DNA of 64,000 nt from Trichuris trichiura (taxonomy: Eukaryota > Nematoda > Enoplea > Trichinellida > Trichuridae). A program made the translations under genes and the position numbers. The first letter of the stretch is position 1. The number at the start of each line of letters is the position of its first letter. Positions 48,340 through 59,857 of the stretch are shown one piece after another. Where the stretch lies: NCBI GenBank assembly GCA_037903355.1, contig JBAJFE010000026.1:7130001-7194000 (forward strand), read 5' to 3'. The notes under the pieces are model-generated. The model was not told the DNA's origin. It ran no database searches and saw only the letters and a program-made list of their open reading frames with translations.

Positions 48340-49383
48340 ATGAAAAATCTTCGTTTTGAGGTCAGAGCTAACATTATATTTCTATCCAAGCTTGATTGGC
48401 AGCTGAGGAGGATTATTCAATCTTTGCAGCAGGTTTACGGAAGTGGTACACCATCTAAACCGGTTGCCTATGAGTGGATAACGCGTTTCAAAAAGGGCGG
48501 AGGGGCAGTCGAAGACGACCGGAGAGCGGGAAGACCTGCAACCGCAACGAACGAAGGAACCGCGGCCGTTGTCTGGAACCTAGTGGAAGGGAACCGCGGA
48601 ATTACCGTCAGGAGGATAGCTAGAATGGCTGTGATCTCCCTCCATTCAGCATTTAGAATATTGCATGAAACTCTTGGCCTGAGGTAGCTTTCAGCTCAGT
48701 GAGTCCTGAAAGCGTTGTACGAAGAACGGCTGGTTGGTTCTGTTAACCATTATCGGGAGCTTTTGACGAAGATTGAAGCAAAGCAAACCAGGTTTTTTGA
48801 CCGTATCGTCACAGGAGATGAAATGCTGATCTACAAATATGATAATGAGAGTAATATCCAATCTAAGCAGTCGTTACCGAAGGAGTCAGCAGGCCGAGTC
48901 AGAGCGGTCGGCTGGAAAGGTTATAGCGACCATATTCTGGGACTCGGACGGAGTAGATCTGACTGAGTTTCTCAAAGGAAAGCAAACAGTGATGGAAAGT
49001 TATTAGAAAGCTGTGTTGCGACAATTAAAGCCCGCACTGGTAAGAAAACTGCGTGCAAGTTGCATGTCGGTGTCCTTTTCCATCACGATAACCCGCTGGC
49101 TCATTCGCTAAGGACTGTGAGGACTCTTTTTCGTGAGTTTCGGCGGGAAGTCATTCCACACCCGCCCTACAGTCCAGATGTTGCCACGTCTGACTTTTCC
49201 CTCTTCCAAAAGTTAAAAGAACATTTAAAAGGCACACTGTTTAAGTTAATGGATGATGTGGAACGTCCCGTCTCGACTTGGTGCAATAGACAGCCCCCGG
49301 GATTCTACAAGAAAGGTCTGCGGAGATGGAGACTCCGTCTGCAGAAGTGTCTAAACGTTGACGAAAGATACGTTGAAAAATAA
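48340..49383 (+). pseudogene. mariner transposase, degenerate
   Basis: The reading is broken into at least three frames. 48340-48687 holds the helix-turn-helix DNA-binding part, with VYGSGTPSKPVAYEWITRF and DDRRAGRP. 48715-48966 holds TGDEM, with the first catalytic Asp codon at 48817. 49060-49383 holds HHDN (second Asp, 49087) and YSPDVATSDF (third Asp, 49192). The last two are separated by 34 residues, the D34D spacing diagnostic of mariner. In-frame stops and frameshifts make it non-functional. Terminal inverted repeats could not be fixed by eye. Confidence 0.88.
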
Positions 49384-49399
49384 GTTTGATAGTGTGTTT

Positions 49400-50995
49400 C
49401 CCCTATAATAAGACTTCCGCTGAAAATACGCCATAGCACGACTTTTAGGGTGCTCGTTAATATAAGCCCTACCCTGAAAATAAGGCCCAATTACGATCGT
49501 CCTCCGGAGGGACATATTTAGCAAATAGTTGGAAAATGAGACTGGCATATCGCGTCTTAAAATAGACAGCTTTGGATGGTTAAATTGCTGTGCTGTAGAG
49601 TTTTCGGGTAAAGAAAGTGCTTTGGTACATCTACATTTGTAGTGATCTTGCACGCAGTCCGTCCGAACGAATTCTCTTAGTGATTTTTGCAATTTTGTGT
49701 ACAACAGGTGGTGCAAAAGTGCAATTTTGTTTGCAAAAGGGAATAATATATTCACTCTCAGGGAAGATGCCTGCAAAAAGAAAAAGTTATAGTGTCGAGA
49801 ACAAGAAAGCAATCGTGGAGGACTCCTGAAGCAAGAATCAGACGGCTTTGTGCGAAGAGGAAAGGTTCGGTCTCTGAATAGTTCGAAAATGGCTAGCACA
49901 GTACGATAAACTCCGTCAAAAGATGGACGAGGGAATTGTAAGGAAGCGTAAATGTAGATCAGGTGGGCAACCATTATTTCCTGAGCTTAAGGACATCATT
50001 TGTGAATGGATTGCTGACAGGAGAGCACAGGCTTTCATTGTGCGCAGGTCTGATGTTCAGGCATTTGTCCTTGCAATGGCATCACACTTAGAGATAACCA
50101 CGGAAAAGTTCAGAGCATATCACTAAGGAGATGGACAGCATTGTTCAAGCTTGAAGATAATAAAGTTATTAAACGTGCATTCGCATTCAAGTCCTTTGTT
50201 GACAGAAGCGAATTTTCTAAATACCAACTGTCCTACATGATTGCTATGGAGCGAAGTGCAGTGTTTATGGGCCAAAGATTTCAAACAACAATTAACCTCG
50301 TAGGGGAGCTTTGTTAATTTACATCCCTTCTACTGGTTATGAAGGTGCTCGCACCACCTGCATTCTGAAAATTCGTTTAGATGGAAAGCAAGTCCCTCCT
50401 CTAATGATTACCAAGGGAAAGAAAAACGAAATTGAACGAGTTTCAGGTATTTCTGTTCTTTAAACCGAAAAAGCCTGGTGCACACAGTCAGTTATAAGGA
50501 AGTGTGTAGACTTAAAACTGCCACTTAATTTGTGAGGTAGCCCAAGAGGAATGATAGTCTGGGATTCTGCCGGCATTCACCGCTTTAAAGAGATGATAAA
50601 CTTTCTTTCATGGAGAAGAATAGATCAGGTAACGATTCCTGCAGAAATGACTATCTACCTCTAGACTCCTGATATTGAAATAATCAAGCCATTTAAAGAA
50701 TTTTTGCGCAGTTAAATCAATTACTACATTGAAAATAAAATGGAGAGAAATCAACGTGGAAGCTTTATGGGGTTCAGGTTGCAAATCGTTGTGACTTGGG
50801 TGAAGAACTCATGGAACGAAATCACTGACAGCTGTATTGCCAATGCTCTAAGCGCAGCCTACTTGGACAAGAAATGCTGGTTTAAGGAGAGCTCTATTGC
50901 AAGACATGAGAAGCTGAGCTCAACAGTCCTACAAGAGACAGAGTCGAGTGAAATTCTGAGTTGTATGAAGACGTCCGAAAAAATGATGACATGAC
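49400..50995 (+). mobile_element. pogo/Tigger-like DNA transposon, degenerate
   Basis: Starting at 49767 the plus strand encodes MPAKRKSYSVENKKAIVEDS followed by a stop, then broken frames. These include RKRKCRSGGQPLFPELKDII (about 49945), GARTTCILKIRLDGKQVPPL (about 50350), GMIVWDSAGIHRF with a candidate catalytic Asp (about 50560), and IPAEMTIYL followed by IKPFKEFLRS (about 50640-50715). The order matches pogo/Tigger-type transposases. Upstream, ATAATAAGACTTCC and ATATAAGCCCTACCCTGAAA at 49405-49490 are related direct repeats, possibly element ends. Multiple stops make it inactive. Confidence 0.72.
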
Positions 50996-51254
50996 TGTGC
51001 TGGAATAAACGTAGATATTTGTACATTTTTCCAGCCTTTCATTTACGGTTTTTCTTCTAGGTGTTTCGATGTTTTTCTTCCTTTAAATTTACGCTTCGTA
51101 TGGGCTCCTGCATATAAATAAATGAACAATTGTAGAGTGTGGTACGAACAAGAGTGGTACATGGATTTTTCCCGTTTGTATTTGCGCAGAAAGCGAGTCA
51201 AAAAAAGGTGAAGAAACTTTAATCTCGTTCAAGGCATGAAAAACCAAACAATAG

Positions 51255-51295
51255 TCTGGCGAAGCTTTCGGCTCGTTTTTGAGCCGTCGTCAGCG
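51255..51295 (-). ncRNA. hammerhead-ribozyme-like motif, copy 3
   Basis: The minus strand reads CTGACGAC, stem GGCTC, loop AAAAAC, stem GAGCC, then GAAAGC. Compared with the copies at 17.6 and 43.1 kb the stem bases differ on both sides while pairing is kept. The core is identical to copy 1. Confidence 0.5.
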
Positions 51296-51995
51296 CACGC
51301 AGGAGTTGCCCTCCCACCGAGTTTTTTCCTCAGGAGTTGCTCCTCCACCTTTCCAAGCCATGTACGCGCCTGTTTGGTCGAACCTTGACTTGTCGAGGCT
51401 CCACACACATGGCTGGATCAGCTTCGGAGCAACTTTCTTAGAGGCTGTCCTCGGCGGAGGCAGAACGCGCAATGGGATGGTCAGACAAAGTTTGGTAAAG
51501 CATCGTGTCAAAGTACGTTAGCTTTCCGATATTAGGGAGGGCGAGGGTCGCTTAACCATCAGAAGGCGTCATCGTAGGCCACTTGCATACCTTCATACTT
51601 TTGTCCAATTCTAGTTTTTTGTCAAAGTCCGGTGTTTTCCAAGTCGTGTTTGAGCGCACCATGAGGAACGTCAATTTGACATGCAAGAAAGTGCGTGTGT
51701 CAGGTTCGAGGGTCAGGTATTGTGCGTACTGGTTAAGATAACGTTGCACGCCATGCGTGAAGCCGGCTATCCTCCAATCTAGCGCATGAACCAATCACCA
51801 CTCGTGAAAATGACCATTCGGAACACGCGGCAGAAGGGATCGCATGTTTGTCACCGTGACCTTCCCTGCATTGGGTTAAGTAAGGGATGCTTTCTGCTGA
51901 GAAGCATTTAGCGCGCAGCACATGGTTCACATCAGAGAATAGTTGTCCGCGTTGTCATAATGCGCCATAGTTTTTTGCGATATATTTGCTTCTGC

Positions 51996-52301
51996 TTTAG
52001 GATGCAACCAGCAATTAGCGCGTGGAGTAGTAATGTCTCTGCCTTACGAGCTGCTGGAGTTGCAGTCGAAAGTGGAGCTGAACGCCAGGTTATCATAGGA
52101 TTATATCAGCAGTTCTGGCTGCAGAAAGAAGTCTCAGAGTTGTACCCTGGCTTATGGGATGTGGTAAAAAAGTTACTGATTTGTCTTCTCGCATCGAGGC
52201 TAGTCGAGCACGCATTTAGTATCGTTACGGACCTAGTGACGAAGAAACGCAGTCAGCTGCATGTAGTAAGACACGGCCATCTGCGTCTGCGAGTTACCTA
52301 G
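51996..52301 (+). mobile_element. hAT transposase C-terminal fragment
   Basis: The frame encodes LWDVVKKLLICLLASRLVEH then AFSIVTDLVTKKRSQLHVVR and ends LRLRVT. This is the hAT dimerisation region as found in ZBED/SCAND3-like transposases, where LVERGFS-type motifs are typical. The N-terminal BED and catalytic parts are not evident nearby, so this is a truncated remnant. Confidence 0.75.
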
Positions 52302-55300
52302 GTCAAGCCCAACATCAACAGGCTTTTTCGGTCGCATCTGGGCGAGCTAAGGAGCTCACATTGACTTCTCGAAAAACAGTTTGCAGAAATAAGTCTGTAC
52401 AGCTGTAGTTGACCTTCTAGCGTTGCAACCATTTCAGCCAATAAGTGCGCTTAAAATTGGCCAATCAGAATAGGAGGCCCCGACACTTGGAAACCTCAGG
52501 GGAGCCAAAACGGTTTTCCGCTGACTTTACAGAGCTGAGCACGAAGTGGGCAGTTTCCTAAAAGAAATTGTAAGACATGGGTGCACGGAGCAGTTGTTCA
52601 GGAACCCTTACGTGATGAGTCGATGAGACCCTCTCCTCCAGGAGGAAGTTTCATAGTAGCAAAATGGACCTGAGATGATGGGTAGTCGAGGGCATACGCT
52701 GAGAAACCAAAAAATCCTTATAAACTCATAAGTTCGCACAAGTAAGGCAGATGTAGTACGGCGAGAAAAAACTGTTTTTAAAAATTTCATTGTTGGAGTC
52801 ATTACGTGACATTTATTTCAATCGCTTTGTTCACTGGATGTAACAATGTGCTTTTTTCTTTGTTTGCTTCCTTGGATGACTTTATGTTCTTGGTACTGTA
52901 CAAAAAAGAACCGCCACCTTTCGCGTACTTAGCGGGAAAACTGTTGCCAATATATACATCTTTCCAACTTGCTTGTGCTGCATTTCAAAGCTATTATTCA
53001 ATTGTTCAAACACTTTATGGATTAGTTATTTAGAAAATCTCCAGTCCAAATAAAAATAAGCAGGTATATTGCCGCTTTGCTTTTCAGTTCAGTGGATAGG
53101 TACTGAATAAAAATGTCAGCATTTATTTGCATTTTGGATCTCATTTCGTTAAACGGACAGCTGAGGAATATTAGTGTTCTAGCCATGTACTCGACCCGTT
53201 ACAGTACGAAACGCTTAAGCGGCTCTTGAAGCAGTTGAAAGTGGTTCCTAAGGCATCATGACAAAGGTCGCCAACGAGAAATTAAGTAGACAGAAAGGTA
53301 GCAGGGTGTAATTTTTTAGAACTGAAAATTCTTACCTAAAAGGACTTCTTATAGTAGTACCTGCGCATCATTTAAAAAGCTCCTGATTTATCTTGTATTA
53401 TCCAAGAGCAGCTTAATCTTTTTGCCAGCTGTACGTGCATTATGCTTCTCTATTTTATTAAATTTCTATTTCTTTTGCACGCGTAATTATATGAGCAAGA
53501 AACAGAATTTCTGTGCTTGTGTGCAAGCAGTAACGGAACATAATTTTGCGCCAATCATTGTACCATGCTGATGAGGCAGTTCAACGTTTGGCAAAACGTC
53601 AGCCATTTTTCGTTGAGAGAAATTGCGTTCACTGGCAAAAATTTGCCAACGTTCAAACGTGCCTGTACATGACGATATAACAATGCCTACCGTTTAACTT
53701 TTCTTCCGTAAAAAGTACTGAAGTTTCAAGGAAGCGCTACAGAAAGCTACGATTGCAAAAGCCGCATTTTTATTTACCCGAAATGCGCTGCACTTTATGC
53801 ACTATTTGAACCACGTAAGTTCAGAGGGTAAAGGCCTACTCCGCCAACCGCAGGGAGATTCTAAAAGTATCGATTAGAGTGCGTTACGAAAAAAACTGAC
53901 AAAACAATTTTCTTACGTTGCACATATTATACGCACGTTGTAACATAATATTGTATAAATGTTTAAAATAAACTCAAATAGGTTATCAAGCGATTGATCG
54001 CTATGGAAATTACTACTCGTCGCAATGTAGAGTTTTCTGTTTCTTGAAGTGCTACTGAATTGTAATTATCAATTGCAAAGGTGGTTGCACAGGAAAGGAA
54101 AAGTTAGACTCTTATAGTCGAATGCATGGAAGACTTTGCCTTTTAAGATGATAAATAAAAATTCAGCCCACTGAAGCTACGTTGGCTTACCATTTTCGAA
54201 GCTTCATCTAAGGCAAAGCGCGACATTAGTCGATGTTTCAATCTCTGTATGAGATTCTGGAAATAAAAAGCTACAGTAATTTCTGAATATACCCGCAAGA
54301 TGATAGTCAAGTTCTCAAGAATAATTTTCAATACACTGTGTAATGGTGAAGGCGATACTCAGACCTGCAGACCAGAAGTTGTGGCAACAAGCAGGCCTTT
54401 CGAAGGCCAGAAATAGATTCGTTCAGTTTGGGTCAGCTTCCAGCACGAAAGTGCATTCAAAAATCTCAGTATATTCTGCGCTTGCAGTGCGCACTTTAAA
54501 ATTTTTCATTTAGGAAAAAGTTGCATGCGTAAAATTTACATTCAAGCAATGGAACGTGCTAAGTTCAATGGGTGTAGGCATTTGCAACCGACAGGTTCGT
54601 GCCAATGAAAATTTGCGAAAATAATTTACGTACCAAATATTTCCTCCGATCACAAGTCGTGTAATCTCTCCCGGTGAATCTGACGTCCTAAACAATAGCA
54701 GATGATTTCGTCTAGCAAACTATGTACAGTTACTGAAAAGCTTCATACGCATTGCTGCTCAGAAACATTAGGCTTGTGCATAGCAGGATAATTGAACCCT
54801 TGTGTTTCTACACATCCCATCTACAAACCTGTGTATAATCTGCTCATTTTAGCTTGTATACTTTAAGTAACCTTTGCGTTACTTAAATTATCTACAACTG
54901 CACAGAACGCTGCGTGGGTAGCTGTTACATATTCTTACATAGGGAAAGTTTGTACATGTTTAGTACAGACGCAACCACCGTAGACAACGCTATTTAGTAC
55001 AGGAAGGCAACAAAGTAACGTTTTCTTACTGTCAACGCTTTAAGGTTTAATAAGCTCATTGGAATACATACAATAAAGTACAAAATATTAACATTTGAAA
55101 TGTAGTTATAAATAGAAAAAAGCGTAGGTCCATTTGGTCTTTTTTCATATGCTTTCTGTTATAGTTTGCCAAAAGTATGCTTGCCTTTTTTCGATAGCTC
55201 CGCGTAATATTTAAAATGATAACAAGACGACACATATGGCACTACTGCGAAGCAGTGAGCCGCATGAATAAATGCCACATTAATCATCTGCGTATGAATT

Positions 55301-55856
55301 CTTTTGCCCACTTACTTCCTTAACCAACGCGGGCAGCAAGTAGCGGATGACGGAAGGAAGGGGCAAACGGTGTTCGAACGGGAATGCTGTAGCGAGGATG
55401 ATAATCAGGTAATATAGAAAACAAAAGTATTCAAACCTGGTAGATGTACTGAGATTAGTCAAATTAGGAAGTCAATAGAGTAACAACTACTCACTAGGGT
55501 TGTATACAAGCTGGCTGAGCATACAAACAGAAAAACATCCCTCTCCAGGACGATATAAGATTACATATAAGCATAACAACAGAAGTGTGAGATCATGTGC
55601 CGCATTTACGAACGATGCGTCAGTATCCGTCAAAAGTGACCTCACTATTTTCTCTCGGCATATTGAGATGGATCGAATGTGCGCATAAGGTGTGCCTACC
55701 ACATATCAGTTTTGCTAGTGCAACTGCATTGTTTCCAGTTGTCATACTTATTCTCCAGTTTGCTTAATTTTCAAACAGCTTAATGAATAAAATCAATCTT
55801 TTTCCTTTTAAGTAAGAAGCGGGATTGGATAACTTAGCATGAAATGCAGCAATGTC
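52302..55856. other. gene-free stretch
   Basis: No exon with a recognisable product in 3.5 kb. The hydrophobic open frame at 52806-53033 has no splice context or family resemblance. The right end should contain the 3' flank of the minus-strand TRPC gene. Confidence 0.5.
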
Positions 55857-58800
55857 TCAATGGAACTTTGAACTTGCAGATGGTTCAGCTTTGCTTGGAA
55901 TTGCTGCATTTGAGATGAAAACTGAATTTGTGCCCGTATTTGGTAACGGCAAACGATTTTGCAGCGAGCTTACCCACATTGAAAGTTTTCCGTACGATCC
56001 GCACAGTCTCCGACAAAACCATGTTGGCATGTTCACTGCCAGTTGCAGCAAACATATTGGCGGCGGTACAGCCCTAATATCTTCGGAAAATTCACACCAA
56101 ACTTGGCAACGTACATAGTTCCATTCCAGGTGACGCCGTTTCTAAGTATGCCGACGTGCACATGTAATTAATTTTTTCATTTTGTTCAAATTCTGTTTAC
56201 CAGTATTGTGCCAGCGCTGCTTGCCATCATTGATATCATCACGTTTAGTAGCGACACCACTAAGACAACATAGTAGGTAGCACAAAATAGTTCACCCAAA
56301 CTATGAAGGCTCAAATGAAACATTGTTCCAGCACGTTCACCATGCTTTCCTAAGATTTCTTCGAGCCGCTCGGGATCAAGATAGCCGTACCATGCCCAAT
56401 ATAGATACTTCATTGCGCGCAGCATGCTGAATAAAATCAACATTAACGCTGCATTAAAAGTAAAAAACAAACAGCGCGTAAATAGGCCGTCTTGCCTTTT
56501 TTGCCAGAATCTTATATAATTCTGTTCGCCTTCAGCGTAGTGCTCCATTATGTAGCACATGCCCAATGCAAAGGAAAATGCAACGACGACAAAAAGTGCC
56601 AAGAAATTAACAACATCTTTTGCACACCGACCCACCGATATCTAAACACTTATTATTGTTGCATATTCAATTTAATTAACGTTTAGTCCTTTTTTTATAC
56701 GAGTGCGAATTGGTAAAGAAACTTTTACTTACCACAAGAGGCCCTAAAGTGCGTTGCAACTGCAAGAAATAGAATATTCGCCAACTGGACATAATTGCAG
56801 CACATGTGAATAGTATTTCAAAGACCAATGTCGGATGTCTGGGATCCCAATGAATGCGATGGACATACGGTTCATCTTGAAACTCCATAAGGGCTTCGCT
56901 GAGATGAAAGGCCCAATAAGCTAACCCGTATGTCATCATTTGAACAAAGTCGAACCTGAAATTTAAATTAACAAAAGTTTGCCCTAAAAAAAGGTTGCCT
57001 GTTCAGCCTAGCTTAACAATGAATGGTAGGTTGTAAAAAAATGGTGCTTCATCTATTAAGCAAATTCAACTGTTGGAGTTCTTATGACGTGTGCTGCCGC
57101 TACGGTGGATTAGAATAATACAACCATTTAAAGAAATGGGAAACGAGCTGTCAATTTGACTTCAGGTAGAAGTTGACCAGCCAAAAGCTGGCAAGTAAAT
57201 ATGAATGACAAAGGCTGGCATACCATCGCCACCAGGCGCCAAAAAGATTTCGCCATCTTCTTCTATTCATATCTGTCCAAAGAACAACACACATACCACC
57301 AATATAGCTCCAGATGTAGTAGAGCAAAAAGGTTTTGATAGCTGACAAATTTGCATAGACCGTACGTTTGTAAAAGTAGTCAAATAGCTTTACTTGTATC
57401 AGGCGGTCCGCGAAGATTACGAGCTTCTTGGTGCTGAGTGAATACTAGCAAGCATAGCAGGAACATTAAGTATGACGTTACAAAGGAGACGAACCTAAAA
57501 TTTTTGCTTTAAAAGCATAAATAAAAAAAGGAGCACATCTGCAGAGAAGGATTTTAGAAAGCACAACTCCCTGTAATCACATGAACAAAACGGTTGCTTG
57601 AAGTTATTGTTGAAACTACAATCGAGTAAGGCTTTTCATTCTTTTTGAATGTTATACATCATAGTGTGCAAATAAAGGAAAAATAATATTCACAAAAGAG
57701 CATACGATCCTAAAGATAACTTCTTAGTGGCCTAATAGCAAGTATATCCTATGCTAATAACGCTTATGCTTCCAAAAGGTGGAATATAACAATGTAGGTG
57801 AAACACTTACTTTCCAGTTGCGAAGAATAACTTGAAATTTTTGCTTGTCAGTATTATTATTATTCTCGTTGTTGTTGAAATAGCAAAAAATGAAATAATG
57901 TCATTGCTTCTAGTCAAATAACAAATTTGCATATGCTAATATTCTCATGCTGAGGTAAATATTTAAAAAATAATGGTAAAATAAGTATATTACCGCTATT
58001 TTTTATGAGTTATTTCAAGGAGAGTTTTAAAAAATGCCAAAGCACAATTTGCAATTTTCTAAGCGTTAAGTTTAAGGGATGGCCAATCTGAATTTGACGG
58101 GAAGCAGCTTGAAGTTTTCCTCTTACCGTGCAACGGGATAATCGTAGGAGCTGCCCAGGTCTCCATTGGAAAGAACGTACAGTACGCTTGTAAGCGGATA
58201 AAGCAAGGTATGGTATAAAATACGGTAAGTCTTTATTTCTTTACTGACGATGCTCCAGTCGTTCCATCCGCCCATCCAATGTTTCTTAATTATTTTGAGA
58301 CAAATTGGATCGCTCAAAAACTTAAAAGATTAACGTCAAAAAGTTTTGGTTGAATACGTGAAGCACCTCTTTTTGTTTCGTGTCCACCGCCAACCTAATA
58401 CATGGCAAGTCAGCGTACACGTCGCTCGATAGACCGTCCGTTTGCTTAAATATTAAACTGACTTCGTCGTCGGTTTCACAGCAGTTCAAAAATGCAATTG
58501 CTAATTGTCCAGCATGCTGTGCCATTTTTTCGTACAGGTCCTTGTCCATACAAGCAGCAGGATAAGAATTCCAACTTCATATCCGACTTGGAAAATTTTA
58601 ACTTACCGCGTTAATAGGATCATTGTTTTTGCATCTTTCCAAACTTTTCGCCAGTTTGAACGCGCGACGTACAGGATCAAGGACACGATCCTGAAGAAGA
58701 TGGGCGTGACTGCATATGGCGTTGCAGGCTCCTAGTCGCGTAAGAATCCAATGAAGCGCGTCACCGTGCAACAGACGTTTTGCGCAAAGTTTACAGGTAC

Positions 58801-59857
58801 CTGTGCACTTCACTATATTACAACAGTACAGTAATATTTCTCAACTTTACAGCACGGAAGGTGTGGCACTGGAAGGCTCTGACGCAACTGAAACAACATT
58901 CTAACCATCTCGTAATGGTTGCAGTTGCAGGCGTACATCAATGGCGTTAGGTAGTTCCCATAGAATAAAGCGGTCTCGTGAGTTTTTTCAAACACTCTAA
59001 AAGTTCATTGAGTTCAAAGTTCTCAAGCACGAGAAGAGTACAATAAAAAAAGACTACTGTTAAGAGCTTAAAAATATAAACTCGGAAGATTGCTAAAAGT
59101 GAAATGTTAAATTGCTTTATTGAAAGCTAAAAGCTTGGGAATGGTTGTAGTGTCTTGTTTAAAGAATTAGCAATCTTTACAATGCGTTACCGCGTCGAAC
59201 CTAACATAGAATTAGGGTATTTTTTGTTAGAAGCCCGGGGTTTTCTGTAAGTGAAAGTGAAATCAAGTTCGACTAGTCAAAAAACGACTGAAAGGCTAAG
59301 TCTTAACTTAAAACCAAGCTCTGTCGCGCCCAGTAACCGTAAACAACCTAAGCAAAAGTTGGGCTAACGGAACTTGATTTCCATAACAACGTTATATCAC
59401 AAATGGAGCTTTCAGCGGTCTTCTTGTCAGCGTTCAGCAGACGAACTGACGAGAAGATAAAAAGGGTTGACAGCTACCTAAAGCGTCAAGAAGAGTCTCA
59501 AAAACTCCATTATCTTATTATAATTTTGTGCTACGTTACGCTAATATCAGACATGAAAACCTATGCGTCCATCACAAAAAGCTTTAGACGCAAGCAGTAA
59601 ACTGTGTGTGTGTGTGTGGTACATTTTCACCAGACTACCTACGAAAAGAAATTAGATAGGTTCAGTTACCCGCTTCGAATGATTGTTGATACGGCGGAAA
59701 CGTCGCCCATGTATATGCCGAGAAGAACAGAATCTCTAAAGCGGGAAGGCGATCTGCCTGCCATAATGTTCACTATCTTCTTCTTGTTTTTCAGCATTGC
59801 GTACATTATTGGAGTCAGATTTGTGAAGGTCTCAACCTCCAGAACCATTGGAACGCT
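55857..59857 (-). CDS. TRPC-type transient receptor potential cation channel (5' end open)
   Basis: Eleven exons on the minus strand: 59857-59670, 58996-58851, 58800-58607, 58540-58367, 58320-58127, 57843-57811 (33 bases), 57494-57394, 57341-57224, 56955-56733, 56641-56201 and 56141-55857. They total 2097 bases, in frame, 698 residues. The N-terminus has ankyrin repeats (LTPLMYACNCNHYEMVRMLF), then the TRPC Cys-rich segment (PCCTCKLCAKRLL). The linker QDRVLDPVRRAFKLAKSLER and DLYEKMAQHAGQLAIAFLN follows. Six membrane helices come next, with WRWFDFVQMMTYG, the HWDPRHPTLVFEILF stretch and VGRCAKDVVNFLALFVVVAF (S5). The pore region is KYLYWAWYGYLD and S6 is VVLVVSLLNVMISMMASS. A TRP-box-like LEWNYVRCQVW and a short tail end it. 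TRPC channels pass Na+/Ca2+ downstream of phospholipase C; that role is family knowledge. Exon 1 begins in phase 0 after an acceptor, so an upstream exon probably exists beyond 59857. Confidence 0.9.

Noticed and set aside
58322..58366. Extension of TRPC exon 4 to the open-frame stop
   Set aside because: The conserved KQKE must join FLSDP; the GTGCTT donor at 58366 gives this in phase, so the extra residues are intronic.
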